Below are positions 1 to 8,713 of a stretch of DNA of 13,552 nucleotides, piece after piece (position 1 is the stretch's first letter; every line of letters begins with the position of its first letter). Under the pieces are notes generated by a model. That model worked only from the letters and a program-made list of their open reading frames with translations. It had not been told where the DNA came from and ran no database searches. Origin of the DNA: Lyophyllum atratum (taxonomy: Eukaryota; Basidiomycota; Agaricomycetes; Agaricales; Lyophyllaceae); contig JACGCN010000148.1 in assembly GCA_014905825.1 (NCBI GenBank), positions 1-13,552 on the forward strand. Direction: 5' to 3'. A program made the translations under genes and the position numbers.

Positions 1-893
1 TGGTTTATACTGTCGCACCTCCTCTCGCACCTGCTCTCGCACCTGGCTTCTCCGTCGCACCTCCTCTCGCACCTGGTCTCGCACCTGGTTTATACTGTCG
101 CACCTCCTCTCGCACCTGGTTTATCCGTCGCACCTGGTTTATATGTCGCACCTCCCGTCGCACCTGGTCTCGCACCTGGGTTATCCGTCGCACCTGGCTT
201 CGCACCTCCCCTTGTACGATTCGCACCTCCCGTTGCACCTGGTCTCGCACCTGGGTTATCCGTCGCACCTGGTTCCGCACCTGGTTTATACCATCGCACC
301 TGGCTTCGCACCTCCCCTTGTACAATTCGCACCTCCCGTCGCACCTGGTCTCGCACCTGGGTTATCCGTCGCACCTGGTCTGGCACCTGGTTTATACCAT
401 CGCACCTGGCTTCGCACCTCCCCTTGTACAATTCGCACCTGGTTTTGACTTCGCACCTCCCGTCGCACCTGGTCTCGCACCTGGGTTAACCGTCGCCCCT
501 GGTTCCGCACCTCCCCTTATACCATTCGCACCTCCCGTCGCACCTCCCTTCATCCGTCGCACCTCCTCTCGCACCTGGTCTCATCCGTCGCACCTGGTTT
601 ATATGTCGCACCTCCCGTCGCACCTGGTCTCGCACCTGGGTTATCCGTCGCACCTGGTTCCGCACCTCCCCTTGTACCATTCGCACCTCCCGTGGCACCT
701 CCCCTCATCCGTCGCACCTCCTCTCGCACCTGGTCTCATCCGTCGCACCTGGGTTATCCGTCGCACCTGGTTCCGCACCTGCCCTTGTACCATTCCCACC
801 TCCTGTCGCACCTCCCCGCATCCGTCGCACCTGGCCTCGCACCTGTTTTTGCACCTGGGTTATCCGTCGCACCTGGTTTCGCACCTGGGTTTC
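1..893. repeat. Tandem minisatellite array with CGCACCT core
   Basis: The stretch consists almost entirely of direct, same-strand copies of CGCACCT followed by GG or CC and a short variable spacer. Cores recur mainly 11-12 bp apart, with longer steps of about 18-21 bp where spacers such as TTTATAC, GTTATC or CTTGTAC intervene. A higher-order block (CTGGGTTATC, then a CTGGTTC-type unit, then CTCCCCTTGTAC) recurs several times, for example from about 172, 245, 352 and 630. The array runs off the left edge, so its full length is unknown. Because the units lack stops in several frames, long low-complexity ORFs occur on both strands. I regard these as a by-product and not as genes. Confidence 0.93.
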
Positions 894-907
894 CACTTTT
901 CACCTCA

Positions 908-954
908 ATTACGGTGAAGGACGGTTCACACCAAGCATTACGGTAAATGACGGT
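908..954. repeat. Two 18-bp direct near-copies
   Basis: ATTACGGTGAAGGACGGT (908-925) is followed 11 bp later by ATTACGGTAAATGACGGT (937-954). They differ at three positions. They lie between the end of the CGCACCT array and the GTCACGTGAC palindrome, and could be protein-binding repeats in the end of a mobile element. Confidence 0.6.
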
Positions 955-1111
955 CCACGTCACGTGACTTATTTACTTCCAGGAGCACGCAACTTTACCC
1001 TCCTTTTTCTCCACAACCGGACCGCCGATTTCTTAGCTTTTTAAAGGTTCATTGGTACATATATAACCTCTCTTTTGGACCCCTAACATCCCCAAAATTT
1101 TGATATTTGTA

Positions 1112-1129
1112 TATAAGAGTACTCTTATA
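1112..1129. repeat. Perfect 18-bp palindrome
   Basis: TATAAGAGTACTCTTATA equals its own reverse complement. It sits about 10 bp from the point where kinase homology stops. It could form a hairpin or bind a dimeric protein; no function is shown. Confidence 0.7.
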
Positions 1130-1138
1130 CAGGACGGT

Positions 1139-1750
1139 ATAATCCGTCGCGCTGCTGTTCTTGTACCATTGCATAACCATTGACGGCCGGCCACCCAGAT
1201 GGTAGGAAGTCCCAAAAAACTTGACAATGTTGGGATGCTCGAGACGATGCCAGATATAGACTTCCCAGTTCAGTCGCTGACGTGTGGTGAGGATAGAGGG
1301 AGAATTCAGGCGGGATGTAACGAAAGGCTTACCTTCCTGGCTTTCTCATGCTCCCTTATAGCAAAGACGCGAAGAAGCTTGATGGCAACCTGCAATCGCG
1401 TCAGAATATGAATGAGGGCTAGATTTCGCTCCGAATACACCTACCAAGACCTTCTCCTGACTCTTCCCGGACCTGGTAGCCTCTCGAGTCCATTCTCCCT
1501 TGTATATGTCGAAAAAGCCTCCGGTTGTGACAGGGGATTCGTTCAGAGTCTGAATAGAGGATGTCAAGTCAATGACACCTGCGATAGGTGAGCTGATGGA
1601 AGCGGGTGTGCTGGGCGTGACCGTTTCCGACGTATCTGGGGTGATAGACTCAGATGTGTGCCCATGCGTTGGAATGCATAAATGCGGGAGGGTATGGTGG
1701 GATGGCCGACCCGGCTGGCGTTCCTCTCGAAGGCTATCTGCGAGAAGCAA
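1139..1750 (-). pseudogene. Truncated Ser/Thr-Tyr protein kinase domain gene
   Basis: Read right to left, three exons join in phase. Exon a runs from about 1620 to 1445 and encodes VIDLTSSI.. and then PVTTGGFFDIYKGEW, a degenerate glycine-rich ATP loop. Exon b (1389-1333) encodes VAIKLLRVFAIREHEKARK with the ATP-binding lysine. Exon c (1276-1139) encodes RLNWEVYIW (helix C glutamate), HPNIVKFFG, and the hinge MVMQWYKN. The introns are 1390-1444 (55 bp, GTAGGT..TTGCAG) and 1277-1332 (56 bp, GTAAGC..GTCAG). The pattern matches the expanded TKL-like kinase family of agaricomycetes (established knowledge). After residues SSAADY the frame passes into non-homologous AT-rich sequence and stops. The HRD catalytic loop and DFG motif are absent, so the product could not be an active kinase. 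The open frame continues upstream to 1750 through a Ser/Thr/Pro-rich stretch, but the true 5' end is not resolved. The truncation coincides with the edge of the array-bearing insertion. Confidence 0.72.
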
Positions 1751-3924
1751 GTGGAGTCGAGAGATGGCTCCCAGGCCTGGACCTTGAGGTGAAGGGTGCG
1801 ACCGGGTTTCCCGCAGCAGACTCCGAAGGTGTGACGTTGGCTTAGCATCGAGATAGCCTGCAGCCGCATCTTCTGGGTGTCGGAAGGGAGCATATCTGGA
1901 TTCTAGAGCATGGAAAGACGATTAGCGGTCCAAGCACCCGTGTGAACGTCGTCGGCTTAAAAGAGGAAGAATAGACGCTCGTCCCGCGCTGTCAAAATCC
2001 GTATGGCCGCTCACGTAACGCATACTTGACAGGCAAGAAAGAGTAGCGCGGTCCAGAGCTGTGTCTGCGTTAGTTGGGGGCAGTGAGATGGTATCTCACC
2101 TTATGATCCGATGATAGCCCACCGCACTTCTACCCAAGGATTGTAGAATTGAGTACGCGACGGAGATATGTCCGGTGATTAATCACTTGGATTTCAGCAG
2201 GTGAGATGAGCGCAGAATCTCGACATCGTCCGACCAATCAACTTGACAGAAATCCGTGTCGGACTGTACCCCTCAACCTAAGCATAGAATATAGATTATC
2301 GAAGATGGGGGCGAGGCATCGTGATTGATCCCTATAGAAACCGCTGACTTCTGCAAGTCACGTCCCCAATAACCAACAGCACGTAGAAGCAAAGATTCAT
2401 GATATGTCAGTCTAAGCTGCGGTGCGAAAGACAAGAAAAGCGACACGCCCAGTTCTTCTTGATGAACAATGCTTAGCCAAGCCCTATATTTATATCATCA
2501 GCGCACTCGAATTGCGCGAACACGGCGGCAAGACAGATACTTAGAAGGATACCAAAAATGTCGCGCGAATTGCTCGATAGACTTATCTCCGTCCGCGCAT
2601 TCACCACAATTAGGGATTGTGCGGGGAATCGTAGACCAACTATCGCTGTAAAAAAGCCGTGCATCCTGAATTATCAGTATGCTGAGATTCCTTGACAAGC
2701 GGAGGACCCCTATGTAGTGCTTCTCCAAAGACCGTTAGGGTATCATGTCACAAATAAGCTGTGTGTACCTCCACAGCTCTACCCCAACTCTTCGACGTTG
2801 GTTCTGCCTAGTGTAGTCTGGAGGATGTCCAACGCAGTGGTACGGAGCGAGAGCGGACTTTCGTGAAACTCGATGCCTCGGTCGTGAATGCATAAGCTCA
2901 GATGAGCGTGTTTTCACGCTGCGTCTACCTCGTCTGAGTCTTAAAAATCGCTAAAATCGATTGGGATGACATACGGTTCAGGCGAATGATTTGATCCAAG
3001 TATGACGAAGTCCGGGTCATGGGGTTCCGCCCATCAAAGAAAACGGTGTCAACTTGTGGACTTCTGGAAGGAGGAGAAGAAGACACACCTGAGGACCATA
3101 AGCTGTCGAGACAGACGCATACGCATGCCGTTTTCTGCCCATGGCAACCGGAGCTCCCATACCGTCCCCTCGAGTGACAGAAGCTAATGAACGCCGTCAC
3201 TCGAGCAGCGTCAGACCAGGACGAGGAATGAAGCTCTTACGACTGTGCATGGAACATGTCGTGCATAAGTGAGCGACTGGATGAGTGATATACGGCCTCC
3301 GTGATATGGATGAGAGTGACGTACCAATAGCGAAATTTTAACACGGTCGTAGTCCATTGTAAACTGGATCCAAACCCCTGTGGCTAGCTCGTTTTTGGCG
3401 CAGAACTTGAACAGAAAGCCAAGCACGCCGTCTGGATGGGGTATACCTCATCGGGCAACCGAGATCGATTTATGCGACAAAGACACTTGTCCCTATAATT
3501 CACAGCAGGATCAGCAAACCACGAGCATATGAGCGATAAGTTGGGAAGAAACAAAACCGTCCAGACCCGGACCGTTATCAACGGGCTATGTGATATCCAG
3601 GACGTGGAATTTCCGGGCCATGTAACGTGCTCAAGTGTTCCGCCCTTGTAAGCCTAGCAAACGGTCAACAGGCGCGATGACTTCCAAATAAGAAAGCCGC
3701 AGAGTCGAGGGTGTCTAGACGTGGAAGACAGAAGTCGAGACAATGGTTGACTCTGCCAATGGTTGAAACGTTGAAGTTCAGCCGGATCAACTGGGCCGTC
3801 GTTATCTTATCAGAGCGATCAGCCAAGTGCGTGCTGTTTGTTTCGACCCCAACGCTCATTTCTCTTCTTACCAAGTTGCCGTTCGCCAACAAACGGCGAG
3901 CTCAAAGTCTATGAGCCGCGAAAA
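1751..3924. other. Region without a recognisable gene
   Basis: About 2.2 kb in which the ORFs on both strands are short (under about 110 codons), lack family motifs, and do not join through consensus splice sites. The first 140 bp could hold upstream exons of the broken kinase (an open minus frame reaches 1893), but nothing confirms this. No tRNA, transposase remnants or tandem repeats were seen. Confidence 0.5.
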
Positions 3925-4239
3925 ATGTTGTCGACATCGTCATGGGGGATTCGGGAGCTGCTGAAGAGGTGCATGGCGCTTATGTTGGAACACAAAGGAC
4001 GTGCCGACGTCTGAGGCGCTCAATAACGGTGAGTTGTAGCGGTACTTTTTTTGTTCGTTCAGTGGTTTCTTATTTCTGGCAGCCTTCGACTAGGCCGACA
4101 ATCAATCTTCGCCATCCACATAACTCGAGTAATATGCAGGATGCGATGAGAAGATCACTGGCCAGATTCTCGAGGTGTCTATGGCTCATACTGACTTTGA
4201 AGAGCAGTTTGCATAGCACAGCCGCTACCACAGCCTCAG
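3925..4239 (+). other. Possible 5' exons of the downstream unknown gene
   Basis: An ATG at 3925 opens a short frame (MLSTSSWGIRELLKRC..) that stops after 25 codons. A convincing intron follows at 4029-4082 (54 bp, GTGAGT..TGGCAG with a pyrimidine-rich middle). Past it, one frame reads DEKITGQILEVSMAHTDFEE (from about 4146), which looks protein-like but stops at a TAG (4213-4215). I cannot connect these pieces to the exon at 4240 without a frame change, so the start of the gene is unresolved. Confidence 0.25.
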
Positions 4240-5966
4240 GTGCCACAATCACAACGACGGCGCAAGACGAGCCCGGTCTTGGACCGAAAGCACCGCCGCA
4301 CGAGCGCCCCCGTCATCGACGGCTCCAATATCTCGAAGCCCAAACTGCGGGTCTCCTTCATCCTGTCCCAACCGCCATCGCAGGCTGCCGTCAAGGACCA
4401 AGATGTCGTTATCGACATCGACGAACCCTGGTCACTAGGGTCAGACATCCATCTCCGGGACGATATCTCCGCGCCCGAGAAACCCGGGAGAAAGTGCTTT
4501 AGTACACCCAATCCTGGCGAGGCATAACCGCCTACGCACCGTTCTCTCATCCGCCCTACGCCCCCTTCGTCGTACACTCCCGGATTCAGACCCCGCCCCC
4601 TGCCCGCGTATGTCATTTACACCACCACCCCCATTGCCTCAGAGAGAATCGTCGTTCCATCTACTCCATAACCCGCTCCTCCTCCGCATACCGCTTCCGC
4701 TCCGACCCCGCCCAACAGTACGCCCACCTTGGTTCCCTGAAACCTCTCCTCCACCTATGTCATCGGGCCACCGCCGGATCTCGACCAGGATGCCCGTGTT
4801 GCGAGTGACGGCGCTCAGTCCGCGAGGAACGGCCGCCAACAGGAGGGCTCGAGGAGCGGGAGGTGGAGGGGTCGCAACGGGGAGGGTACCGAGGAGCAGT
4901 TCATTTGAAAATGGGGATGGGCTGGCCGTGATGTGTCATGCGGGTGGGTATTTTCGTGATCTTGACCTCCGCAGAGGACTGATCATTTTTCGATTCAGGC
5001 GGGACCTATGACATCGGGAGGGATAGGGAGGAGGTAATGAGGAAGGATATGTAGGCAGCGGAGGTAGGGGGGCGGATGGAAGTGGAGTGAGAGGTCGGCG
5101 GGGACGTTCGGCCTTTTCTCCACGCGACAGGTACGCTGGTGTTCATTGTTATGTCTCGGGGTATGTCTAACACGTTGAATCAGCTCCATTACCAACATCA
5201 CTGCTTCGCCAGCGCGGCGCTCAGTTTTCCCAGCTGCGACGGGCTTCAGTCTCCAGCGCGAACTCAACTCCACGGCCGGGCGAAGCGTCCTTACGAGCTC
5301 CGCAAGCTGAACGCGAGCTTCAAGCTACGTCCGAGGACAAGATTGATGTGGAGAAGGTGTTTATGAATGTCGACCAAGGTTTTCCAACTCGGGATGGTGC
5401 GTTCGTTTTCGGTTTCGCGTCAGTTTATCTTACTCACAAGGTTTGTAGATACTTCATATTCTCCGTTGTTTCCGTCACCGGCTCCACGATCACCTCATCC
5501 ACTCGTTCCATCACCATAGTCGAGACTATCTTCAATATTCGGCCCCAAGTCCATCACCAGCGCAAGCGCGAGCACGATTGACTCCTTCACTGCTATCCAC
5601 CTCACGCTGTACGCTACGTCTTCGCTTTGTTCTAGTTCATCGCTTGGTCGGTAGGGACGGTGACATCGATATGAACGAGGGGGTATCGGCTGCGAAGATC
5701 GGCGTCCGAGATATCGATGCTCGCACCTCCGCTTCAGAGGTTTGGCCGGTCGTGAAGACTCTTTGGGCGGGGCTGCAGGAGCGGATAAAGAAAATACGAA
5801 GGGACGCGATGAAGGTACAGAGGGAGAAGGAGATTTCTGCACACCGTGTCACTGGGAGCGGCATGAGGAGCACGTCGAGGAAATTATACTCGCTCGTCAG
5901 CACCTGCGCCGGCGTCCACCACCTGGTCCGCCGTGTCGATCGAAACGGGCGAGTGGAAGGCATTAA
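4240..5966 (+). CDS. Spliced gene of unknown function; 5' part frame-broken
   Basis: I do not recognise the family. The 3' half is well supported. Exon 5184-5396 encodes about 71 residues, ending ..VEKVFMNVDQGFPTRD. Intron 5397-5448 (GTGCGT..TTGTAG) follows. Exon 5449-5650 is rich in Ser and Pro. Intron 5651-5737 (GTAGGG..TTCAG) follows. Exon 5738-5966 encodes GREDSLGGAAGADKENTKG, then CTPCHWERHEEHVEE, and stops. Phases agree across both junctions. Upstream, an intron at 5131-5183 (GTACGC..ATCAG) and one at about 4944-4998 (GTGGGT..TTCAG) are clear. They bound a Gly/Arg-rich exon (GGRGADGSG, GRRGRSAFS) whose frame does not match the phase at 5184. The frame open at 4240-4527 (KPKLRVSFILSQPP, DVVIDIDEPWSLG) closes at a TAA. 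An in-frame TAG lies at 5517-5519. The gene is either a decaying pseudogene or an intact gene hit by assembly indels. The mix of Ser/Pro-rich, RGG-like and charged segments suggests a largely disordered protein. Confidence 0.45.
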
Positions 5967-6010
5967 CCTGATGGATACGCAGTTACCCTCGTTGTACCCT
6001 TCATGACGGT

Positions 6011-6016
6011 AATAAA
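6011..6016 (+). terminator. AATAAA polyadenylation-like hexamer
   Basis: A canonical AATAAA lies about 45 bp past the stop codon at 5964-5966, a suitable place for 3'-end formation of the plus-strand unknown gene before it meets the convergent gene. Fungal poly(A) signals are loose, so this is supporting evidence only. Confidence 0.35.
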
Positions 6017-6300
6017 TGCATTCAGGATGTGTACCGGTGGTTTACGAAGAACCCATGAGACCTGGCGCTCGGGTGATAATAGTACAAGGGTAAGGGAGGT
6101 GCGGCCCTCATACGATCCAATCCTCCTACATCACTCTCCCTGGTTCTTTCGAGTCTCACGGGTCAGGTTTCAGTTTCACCATTATACAGGAATCCCTTTC
6201 TTTTGCATGGCACACATACACTGGCAGCAAGGTAGCAAAGCAGCACGATAACGAAAGACACAGGAAGAAAACAGAGAAAGAGTGAACTATACGTAAAGGA

Positions 6301-8565
6301 TCAATTAGAGCGCACCCGCTTTGACGGTCCCGGAATGTTGTCGTCGTCTTCGTTCGAAACCGCTGCCCTTTTCATGGAGGCATGCGGACTCATAGTCGAC
6401 TCCGTTCTCGCGCCATACACGTGCTGCTCATCGAGAAACCCCTCGATCTCGACATCGGAGTATCCACGATCACCCCGACGCACGACAGACCTCTGACTAT
6501 ACGGATCATAAAGCCATGAAGGGTTCCGGCCTTCGAGCAGCTGACGCGTGTCTGTCACTGCATCTCTCGATAGCGCGCAGCGGATGTCTGAAATTGCACC
6601 ACTGATTGCGGGCAGAGTACGATCACTAGGCCGCTCGAGGAGACCGTAGATCTTGTCAGCGGGGTTCTGGACAGCAAGGCGCAGACGGGCTCTGTCGAGT
6701 TCAAGGCCTTCGAAGGGACAGCATGAAGGCAGGGGAAAGAAAGGACAATCGAAGATGAAACGCACCCAAAACTTCCTCCATGGTCGTCATCGCACGGCCC
6801 TTCCACGTAGCCATCTCTGTTGTTCCCTCCTCAGCACGAAGCCTCCATTTCCTCAAATCCTCCTTCAAAACGTCCACGGAGGCAACGGAGGCTGCAAGCT
6901 GATTTTCAAGGTCCTTCACGCGGTCTTGGGAAATCGCTAACTCCCCTTTTAGCTGCGTAACGTCGTCTGCACTACGCTCATCGCTCGAAGCGACTACTGG
7001 CAAGGCAACGCGATCCTTCTCCGAATCCCTGGTGTGCGTCTATAGTCAGCAGGGCCTGATCCAACTGTCCTCGAACACCTGTGAGCTCCAGCGATATCGT
7101 CTCATTGGAGCGACGTAGGGTGTTTCGTTCTTCGCGCAGGCGATCGACTTGTTTAACAAGTATAGATATGGTCTTCTGTCGCTGGGAGTTTGCGGCATTC
7201 GCGAGCATGACATCTAAATTGTTGCGGGTAGTGATTTCATCCCTTTCCATACTCAATGTCGAAGTGTGTTCGGTAGGTGGCACGGGACCAGGTACCGGCG
7301 AAGGAGGTTGGGGAGAGTCTGAAGGAAGAGGCTGCTGGGAAGGGGGTGCATCGTGAAAAAAGCCTACACCATCTATCGCGTCTTTCGACTGAGAATCTAC
7401 CACCGTGCCCGCCGCCCGGGCCTTGGATTGTTCCTTCACCTTTGGTCTCGACTTCGCACTCCCCGAAAGCTGGATCGTCCATGCCACCCGTCCCTTTGAC
7501 CTCCCACCCGCTCTACTCACGGGACCACCAGAAACATCACCCCTAACCTCCTTCACCTTTCCGTCGACCTTTCCGGCCGAATTGACCCCCGGACCAGGCT
7601 TTGACTTCGAAGCCTTGCTGTTACCGCGTTCGGGTTCCAAGAGTGGCCGTTTCTCTACCGATAGCGTCTTCCTCGGCACACGCGGCTGGACCTGCCAATT
7701 ATTGTTGAGGGCCCATCTTACAAAATTCGTTGTCAAATTTAAATTCTTGGGCATGTCGAATAGGGCGAAATTGGCCTTGACGTAGCAAGCCTGCTTCGCT
7801 TCATGACAACCTGTACAAGCGAGCTGTGGGCGCGCTCCGTCTGAAGGGGTGGAGAAGTCGCAGCGGAGGCCATTCTTGCTGCAAACGAGACAAGTCTGCA
7901 ACTGCGATCAGCCTTGGGCACGTAAAACAAAAGGAGAGATAGAGCCTCAGATCAAGCAAATTCGCACCCCAGTAAACTGTCGCCGCCAGGCAGCGCGGGT
8001 GGGCCTCGAATTGAGCCTTTTCCAGGCCTGGATGAACTCTGAGCGAGGTATTTCGATCACTGGCTGTTCTTCATTGACCTCGTCGTCGGTACTCTCGTCG
8101 TTTTCAGCCCCATCAGTACCCCCATTCTCCTCATCCTCATCTTCGTAGTCGTCCTCATCTTCGTTTCCAGCACGAAGGCCACCACCGTCGCTCTCCCCTT
8201 CCTCTTCCTCCTCCTCCGCTTCACAGTGGTGCTTCCCATTAAGACCATCCTTATCATCCTGCGCCTCCGAGTCCTCGCCCTCAGGCTCGGCACGACCCTC
8301 ACCACCACTTTTAACTCCCAGAGCATCTCTCGCTTCATCCTCGCCAGACTCATATTCACCTAAAGCCGATCATGAAGTAAATCGCGCGTCATAGGCGACG
8401 TGACTCACCATTGAGAATGTCGTAGGGCATGTAGCGAGGGACTACTGAAAAAATCCCAGAAAGCTGGCCCACTGCCCTAAGCGAACGCAATTCTTTCCGG
8501 CGCAACATTTCGGCAGTATTCTCCACCCCACCCAGTACCATGGACTTCTGCAAATTATTGCTCAT
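6301..8565 (-). CDS. Acidic / Zn2Cys6-like / coiled-coil protein, probably nuclear
   Basis: Four exons: 8565-8409, 8359-7968, 7901-6766 and 6707-6301. The introns are 8360-8408 (49 bp, GTGAGT..TTTAG), 7902-7967 (66 bp, GTGCGA..CGCAG) and 6708-6765 (58 bp, GTGCGT..CGAAG), and phases agree at every junction. The ATG at 8565 (MSNNLQKSMVLGG) is the first in the open frame. The product is about 696 residues. Residues 1-52 are a leader; about 55-165 are strongly Glu/Asp-rich; then EFIQAWKRLNSRPTRAAWR. A CX2CX6CX14CX2CX6C cluster occupies about 187-222 (CLVCSKNGLRC and CTGCHEAKQAC), spacing that fits a Zn2Cys6 binuclear cluster. A basic and Pro-rich linker follows, then heptad-rich coiled coil at about 420-560 (LVKQVDRLREERNTLRRS, LKGELAISQDRVKDLENQL). 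The C terminus carries a basic PSKRVRSN. One frame break lies in exon 3 near 7030-7045: the first part ends LLTIDAH and the next frame resumes RDSEKDRV. One extra base explains it. Zinc and DNA binding are inferred. Similar lineage-specific cysteine-cluster proteins are common in agaricomycetes and some accompany mobile elements. Confidence 0.75.
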
Positions 8566-8699
8566 GACGGAGACCCCAGACGCGTTGAACTTGAAGTTCT
8601 GTCTGAGTCTCGGCAGAAAATCCCGGCATGTGATCACGATTCCCACGATGCACGAAGCACTAGGATTGCGCTTGCGTCCGCCATTCCAATACTACCCAT

Positions 8700-8713
8700 A
8701 CTTAGTACTAAGT
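8700..8713. promoter_or_regulatory. Palindromic site upstream of the zinc-cluster gene
   Basis: ACTTAGTACTAAGT is a perfect 14-bp palindrome about 135 bp upstream of the presumed ATG at 8565. AGTACTA repeats once more immediately after it. Its position and symmetry suit a dimeric regulator, but no factor is known to me for this site. Confidence 0.25.

Larger units (their letters stand above)
894..1138. mobile_element. Candidate terminal part of an unclassified insertion
   Basis: This AT-richer stretch lies between the CGCACCT array and the point where the kinase reading frame loses its family pattern (about 1139). It contains two 18-bp near-copies (908-925 and 937-954, both ATTACGGT..ACGGT), a perfect 10-bp palindrome GTCACGTGAC (959-968), and a perfect 18-bp palindrome TATAAGAGTACTCTTATA (1112-1129). 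ACGGT recurs at 1134-1138, next to the junction. No transposase, terminal inverted repeat pair or target-site duplication can be shown, because the other end lies outside the window. Calling it a mobile element is inference from its position inside a broken gene. Ordinary diverged intergenic DNA is the alternative. Confidence 0.3.

Noticed and set aside
1..893. A CRISPR-like repeat array
   Set aside because: Repeat cores are only about 7-11 bp, the spacers are mostly variants of each other, and the setting is eukaryotic with spliced genes.
5..963. Long repeat-rich ORFs on both strands (up to 199 codons on +, QVR/GAR-rich on -)
   Set aside because: They arise because the repeat unit lacks stop codons in several frames. 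There are no flanking splice sites, no domain, and the two strands are equally open.
2925..3200. A 91-codon minus ORF with a Cys-Val run
   Set aside because: The CVCVC run comes from an alternating-dinucleotide-like stretch. There is no domain or splice support.
7081..7785. Plus-strand ORFs opposite the zinc-cluster gene
   Set aside because: They are antisense shadows of the spliced minus-strand exons, which carry the cysteine cluster, coiled coil and consistent phases.
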